In this document: positions 60,749 through 64,000 of the stretch, in pieces | How the letters are laid out: each line of letters opens with the position of its first letter | Numbering within the stretch: position 1 is the first letter of the stretch | NCBI GenBank assembly: GCA_040902225.1 | Contig: JBBDXT010000004.1 | Span: 54,060-118,059, forward strand | DNA: 64,000 nucleotides | Direction of reading: 5' to 3' | From: Chloroflexota bacterium | Lineage (GTDB): Bacteria; Chloroflexota; Limnocylindria; QHBO01 | Program-made: the position numbers and the translations under genes | The notes under the pieces: model-generated | The model's input: only the letters and a program-made list of their open reading frames with translations | Told to the model about the DNA's origin: nothing | Databases searched by the model: none

Positions 60749-61678
60749 ATGCAGGTCGCGATTGCAGGGCTGGGGCGGATCGGCGCAGGGATGGCCCGGC
60801 GCCTCGCGCGCAACGGACATGATGTGATTGCCTGGAATCGCACTGCGGCGGTGGCCACCGCCCTGGCCGCAGAACCGGAAAACGGCGGCCACGTGACGGT
60901 CGCCGAATCGCTCGAGGCCATCGCGGCACTCATGAGCGCCCCACGACACGTCGCCGTCAGCGTTCCTTCCGGCGATGCGACTGGCGAGCTGGTGGAGCAC
61001 CTGGCCGGCGTCCTGGAGGCCGGTGACGTCATCATCGACGCCGGCAACAGCAACTTCCACGATTCGCAGCAGCGCTTCGCGCAGCTCGAGGCACGTGGCA
61101 TCGAGTTCCTGGACATGGGCGTCAGCGGCGGCATCTGGGGCGTGCAGGTCGGCTTCTGCGCCATGGTCGGCGGCAAGCGCGAGGTCTTTGACCGCTTCGA
61201 GCCGGCCGTGAAGTCACTGGCCCCAGAGGGCGGCTACCTGTACTGCGGACCGTCGGGGGCGGGCCACTACGTGAAGATGGTGCACAACGGGATCGAGTAC
61301 GGCCTGATGCAGGCATACGGCGAAGGATTCGACATCCTGCACGCGTCCGAGTTCGAGATCGACCTCGCGGCCGTCTCGCGCCTGTGGAACAACGGGTCGG
61401 TGATCCGCTCCTGGCTGCTCGAGCTGGCGGGTGACGCATTCGATAAGGAGGGCAACGACCTCGCCGACATCCGCGGCTTTGTCGCCGATTCGGGTGAAGG
61501 GCGCTGGACGGTGGCCGATGCGATCGAGCACGACGTGCCGGCCCCGATCATCACCCTCTCGCTGCTCCAGCGCCTCCGCAGCCGGCGCGACCCGGACAGC
61601 TTTAGCGATCGGGTCCTGGCCGCGCTGCGCAACGAGTTCGGCGGGCACGCGGTCAAGTCCTCGGACGAGGGCTCCTGA
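60749..61678 (+). CDS. gnd: 6-phosphogluconate dehydrogenase, decarboxylating (short type)
   Basis: A 309-residue enzyme of the short GndL/YqeC class. The Rossmann start is VAIAGLGRIGAGMARRLA; VIIDAGNSNFHDSQQR, MGVSGGIWGVQVGF and KMVHNGIEYGLMQAYGEG (catalytic Lys) follow. It oxidises 6-phosphogluconate to ribulose-5-phosphate and CO2. ATG at 60749 follows AGGAAGAG. The longer frame back to 60680 overlaps pgi and is not supported. Confidence 0.9.
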   Translation: MQVAIAGLGRIGAGMARRLARNGHDVIAWNRTAAVATALAAEPENGGHVTVAESLEAIAALMSAPRHVAVSVPSGDATGELVEHLAGVLEAGDVIIDAGNSNFHDSQQRFAQLEARGIEFLDMGVSGGIWGVQVGFCAMVGGKREVFDRFEPAVKSLAPEGGYLYCGPSGAGHYVKMVHNGIEYGLMQAYGEGFDILHASEFEIDLAAVSRLWNNGSVIRSWLLELAGDAFDKEGNDLADIRGFVADSGEGRWTVADAIEHDVPAPIITLSLLQRLRSRRDPDSFSDRVLAALRNEFGGHAVKSSDEGS

Positions 61679-61684
61679 CCGGCG

Positions 61685-63280
61685 ATGACGATCCGCAGCG
61701 AATTGGACGACAAGGCACCCTCGCGGCCGGCGAGCGCACGCAACCCCCTTCGAGCGGGCCTGCGGCTCGAGCGAATGCCGGAGCCCTGCACCATGGTCAT
61801 CATCGGCGCCACCGGCGACCTCACCGAACGCAAGCTGGCCCCCGCCCTATACAACCTGATGCTGGGCGGCGCCCTGCCGCCCGAATTCACGGTTGTGGGC
61901 TTCGCGCGGCGCGACCTCAGCGTAGACGATTTCCGCGCCCATCTGCGCAAGGGGATCGACAAGTACAGCCGCAACCGCCCGATCAAGGCATCGATCTGGG
62001 AGTCGTTCAGCGCCGGGATCGAATACCAGCGCGGCGAATTCCACCACCCGGAGGCGTGGGCTGCGCTGGCGAAGAAGCTGGAGCGGATCGATCGCGATCG
62101 GGGAACCTCCGGCAACCGCCTCTTCTACCTGGCGGTGCCGCCTGCCCTGCACGCCGAGATCGTGCGCCAGATCGGTGCAGCCGGACTCTCCGGAACGGGG
62201 AGCGGGACCGCCCCGCGCTATCGCGGCTGGTCAAGGGTGATCGTCGAGAAGCCGTTCGGGTTCGACCTGCCGAGCGCCAGGAAGCTCAACCGGGAGCTGC
62301 GCGAGGTCTTCGACGAGGAGCAGATCTTCAGGATCGATCACTACCTGGGCAAGGAGACGGTCCAGAACCTGTCGGTCTTCCGCTTCGGCAACGGCCTGTT
62401 CGAGCCGATCTGGAATCGACGCTACATCGACTCGGTCCAGATCACCGTCGCGGAGACGGTCGGGATCGAGGGTCGCGGCGAGTCGTACGACGAGACCGGG
62501 GCCCTGCGCGACATCGTGCAGAACCACGTCCTGCAGCTGATGGCCGTCTTCGCCATGGAGCCGCCGATCGAGTTCAGGGCGGTTGACCTGCGCGACGAGA
62601 AGGTGAAGGTGCTGCGCGCGGTGAAGCGGATGTCGCCGGCCGAGGTCGAGGCATCCACCATTCGCGGCCAATACGTGTCGGGCTGGGTGGAGGGTGAGAA
62701 GGTCCCCGCCTTCCGAGAGGAGCCCGAGGTTCCACCGAACTCGGAGTGCGAGACATACGTCGCCCTCAAGCTGGCGATCGAGTCGTGGCGATGGGCCGGC
62801 GTGCCCTTCTACGTTCGAACCGGCAAGGCGCTCGCCACGCGCGTGACCGAGATCGCGGTCCAGTTCAAGCAGGCACCGCTCGCCCTCTTCTCGCGCGCCG
62901 GCGCCGCGCCCATGGAGCCGAACATCCTGGCCATCCGCGTCCAGCCGGACGAGGGGATCCTGCTGCGCTTCGGCGCCAAGGTGCCGGGTCCCGGGCTCCA
63001 GATCCGGGGCGTGAACATGGACTTCCGATACGGGTCGAGCTTCGCGGTGGACTCACCGGATGCGTATGAGACGCTCCTGCTCGACTGCATGATCGGCGAC
63101 GCGTCCCTGTTCACGCGCGACGACGAGGTGGAGCGCGCCTGGGAGATCCTGGATCCAATGTTGGAGGCATGGGCGTCGGGCGAGGGGGGCCGCCTGCACT
63201 TCTACCCGGCGGGGAGCTGGGGTCCGGCGGCCGCCGACGAGCTGCTCGAGCGCGACGGACGGGCATGGCGGCGACCGTAG
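61685..63280 (+). CDS. zwf: Glucose-6-phosphate dehydrogenase
   Basis: A 531-residue G6PDH, slightly longer than usual because of an N-terminal extension of about 35 residues before CTMVIIGATGDLTERKLAPAL. The active-site motif is RIDHYLGKETVQNL. It oxidises glucose-6-phosphate to 6-phosphogluconolactone with NADP+. The 3' end overlaps opcA by 16 bases, consistent with an OpcA-dependent enzyme as in cyanobacteria and actinobacteria. Confidence 0.95.
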   Translation: MTIRSELDDKAPSRPASARNPLRAGLRLERMPEPCTMVIIGATGDLTERKLAPALYNLMLGGALPPEFTVVGFARRDLSVDDFRAHLRKGIDKYSRNRPIKASIWESFSAGIEYQRGEFHHPEAWAALAKKLERIDRDRGTSGNRLFYLAVPPALHAEIVRQIGAAGLSGTGSGTAPRYRGWSRVIVEKPFGFDLPSARKLNRELREVFDEEQIFRIDHYLGKETVQNLSVFRFGNGLFEPIWNRRYIDSVQITVAETVGIEGRGESYDETGALRDIVQNHVLQLMAVFAMEPPIEFRAVDLRDEKVKVLRAVKRMSPAEVEASTIRGQYVSGWVEGEKVPAFREEPEVPPNSECETYVALKLAIESWRWAGVPFYVRTGKALATRVTEIAVQFKQAPLALFSRAGAAPMEPNILAIRVQPDEGILLRFGAKVPGPGLQIRGVNMDFRYGSSFAVDSPDAYETLLLDCMIGDASLFTRDDEVERAWEILDPMLEAWASGEGGRLHFYPAGSWGPAAADELLERDGRAWRRP

Positions 63281-64000
63281 GGCGCTCGACCGCCGCGCGG
63301 CGTGCGCTGGCGGTCCACCGCCACCTGATGCGCTTCGGCGAGGCTGAATCGACCGTCGCCGAGCCATGGATCGAGCGCGGCACGACCGTGCAGGCCATTG
63401 CCGCCCATCTGGCGCAACTGTGGACCAGCCCGGCCAGCGGCGATGACCCCAGGGTCACCGAGAAGGGGATGTCGCATGCTCGTGCATCGGTGCTGAACCT
63501 GATCGTGATGGTGCCCGAAGAGGCATCCGCCACCCGCGTGGTGGAGACGATGATCGGCCTCGGCGTCCGCCACCCGTCTCGCGCGATCGTGCTGGCCGCG
63601 GATCCGAAGGCGGGCGGGCCGGCGTTGAGCGCCAGCATCACCGCCCACTGTCACGCTGGGCCGGAGGGCGCGGGCCCGATCTGCTTCGAGGTGGTGGTGC
63701 TCACCGTTCACGGCCAGGCAGCCGAGCACCTCTCCGGGATCGTCGCTCCGCTCCTGATCCACGACCTGCCGACCCACATCTGGTGGCCGGGCGATCCACC
63801 CTTCGCCGACCCGATTTTCGACCAGCTGGTCGAGATGGGCGACCGCGTGGTGGTCGACAGCGATGAATTCGGCGATCTGCTGCACGGCTTGCGGCGCTTG
63901 ACGACCCTTCGTCGCCGAAGCGGGGTCGGGGACCTCGCCTGGCGCCGGCTGGCCTGGTGGCAGGAGCTGACCGCCGAGTTCTTCGACGCACCGCGCTTCC
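63265..64000 (+). CDS. opcA: Glucose-6-phosphate dehydrogenase assembly protein OpcA (3' end missing)
   Basis: About 245 residues are present before the window ends. MSHARASVLNLIVMVPEEA, SRAIVLAADPKAGGPALSAS and IHDLPTHIWWPGDPPFADPI are characteristic OpcA blocks. OpcA activates and stabilises G6PDH, coupling it to redox state in cyanobacteria. ATG at 63265 lies inside the zwf end, so the two proteins are probably made in coupled fashion. A gluconolactonase (devB/pgl) might follow outside the window. Confidence 0.9.
   Translation, partial: MAATVGRSTAARRALAVHRHLMRFGEAESTVAEPWIERGTTVQAIAAHLAQLWTSPASGDDPRVTEKGMSHARASVLNLIVMVPEEASATRVVETMIGLGVRHPSRAIVLAADPKAGGPALSASITAHCHAGPEGAGPICFEVVVLTVHGQAAEHLSGIVAPLLIHDLPTHIWWPGDPPFADPIFDQLVEMGDRVVVDSDEFGDLLHGLRRLTTLRRRSGVGDLAWRRLAWWQELTAEFFDAPRF

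Noticed and set aside
59278-61176. 632-codon minus-strand ORF opposite pgi and gnd
   Set aside because: Crosses two confidently identified genes; low-complexity shadow.

Overview
The window is high-GC, gene-dense DNA without insertion sequences, CRISPR arrays or rRNA. There is one tRNA, tRNA-Gly(TCC). The gene content suggests a free-living chemoheterotroph of the Chloroflexota (Limnocylindria/Ellin6529-like), with a deep actinobacterial lineage as the main alternative. Supporting traits are three probable F420-dependent enzymes, an actinobacterial-type GlgA, OpcA-linked glucose-6-phosphate dehydrogenase, LigC/LigD-type ATP ligase and polymerase, a class E sortase-like LADTG tail, and many leaderless promoters. 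The placement is inferred from gene content, not from a phylogeny.

Layout. 0-5.8 kb: the end of a large repeat/DUF11 surface protein, an MFS exporter, a frameshifted Ca2+/H+ antiporter and a DUF385 reductase. 5.9-8.7 kb: a TetR regulator with a rifampin-phosphotransferase-like enzyme under a perfect operator. 8.7-12 kb: tRNA-Gly, a tandem HNH protein, cupin, LLM oxidoreductase, a 20-residue basic peptide and pirin. 12-14.2 kb: a GAF-GAF-GGDEF cyclase. 14.2-17.7 kb: a four-gene ABC operon. 17.7-20.2 kb: CopA and a YHS protein. 20.3-23.8 kb: glycogen synthase, an ABC-2 exporter and DUF4260. 23.8-30.5 kb: a stress/respiration island with a CBS protein, a multicopper oxidase, a DevS/DevR-like two-component system and a NirK-like nitrite reductase. 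30.6-35.5 kb: DUF385 reductase and Lhr helicase. 35.7-41.3 kb: beta-CASP nuclease, SAM hydrolase and a complete ECF transporter. 41.3-47.4 kb: LigC, DUF885, GNAT, DUF4331 and the NHEJ polymerase. 47.4-55.9 kb: YihY, M23 peptidase, glucan phosphorylase, an HTH/disordered repeat protein, ICMT-like enzyme, nicotinamidase and small proteins. 56-64 kb: a pentose-phosphate operon, tkt-tal-pgi-gnd-zwf-opcA.

How it works together. Glucan storage and mobilisation (glgA, glgP) feed glucose phosphates into the compact pentose-phosphate operon. NADPH and pentoses are the obvious outputs. The copper genes (copA, YHS, multicopper oxidase, nirK-like) form two groups. The two oxidase promoters around the sensor/regulator pair each carry two palindromes with identical 23-bp centre spacing, which predicts a shared regulon.

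The most striking genome-scale signal is a TANNNT hexamer 6-9 nt before about twenty start codons on both strands. This implies widespread leaderless transcription, and it was used here to choose several starts. Two genes carry single-base frameshifts (cax, CBS). These could be real decay or assembly error. No intergenic stretch exceeds about 225 bases.
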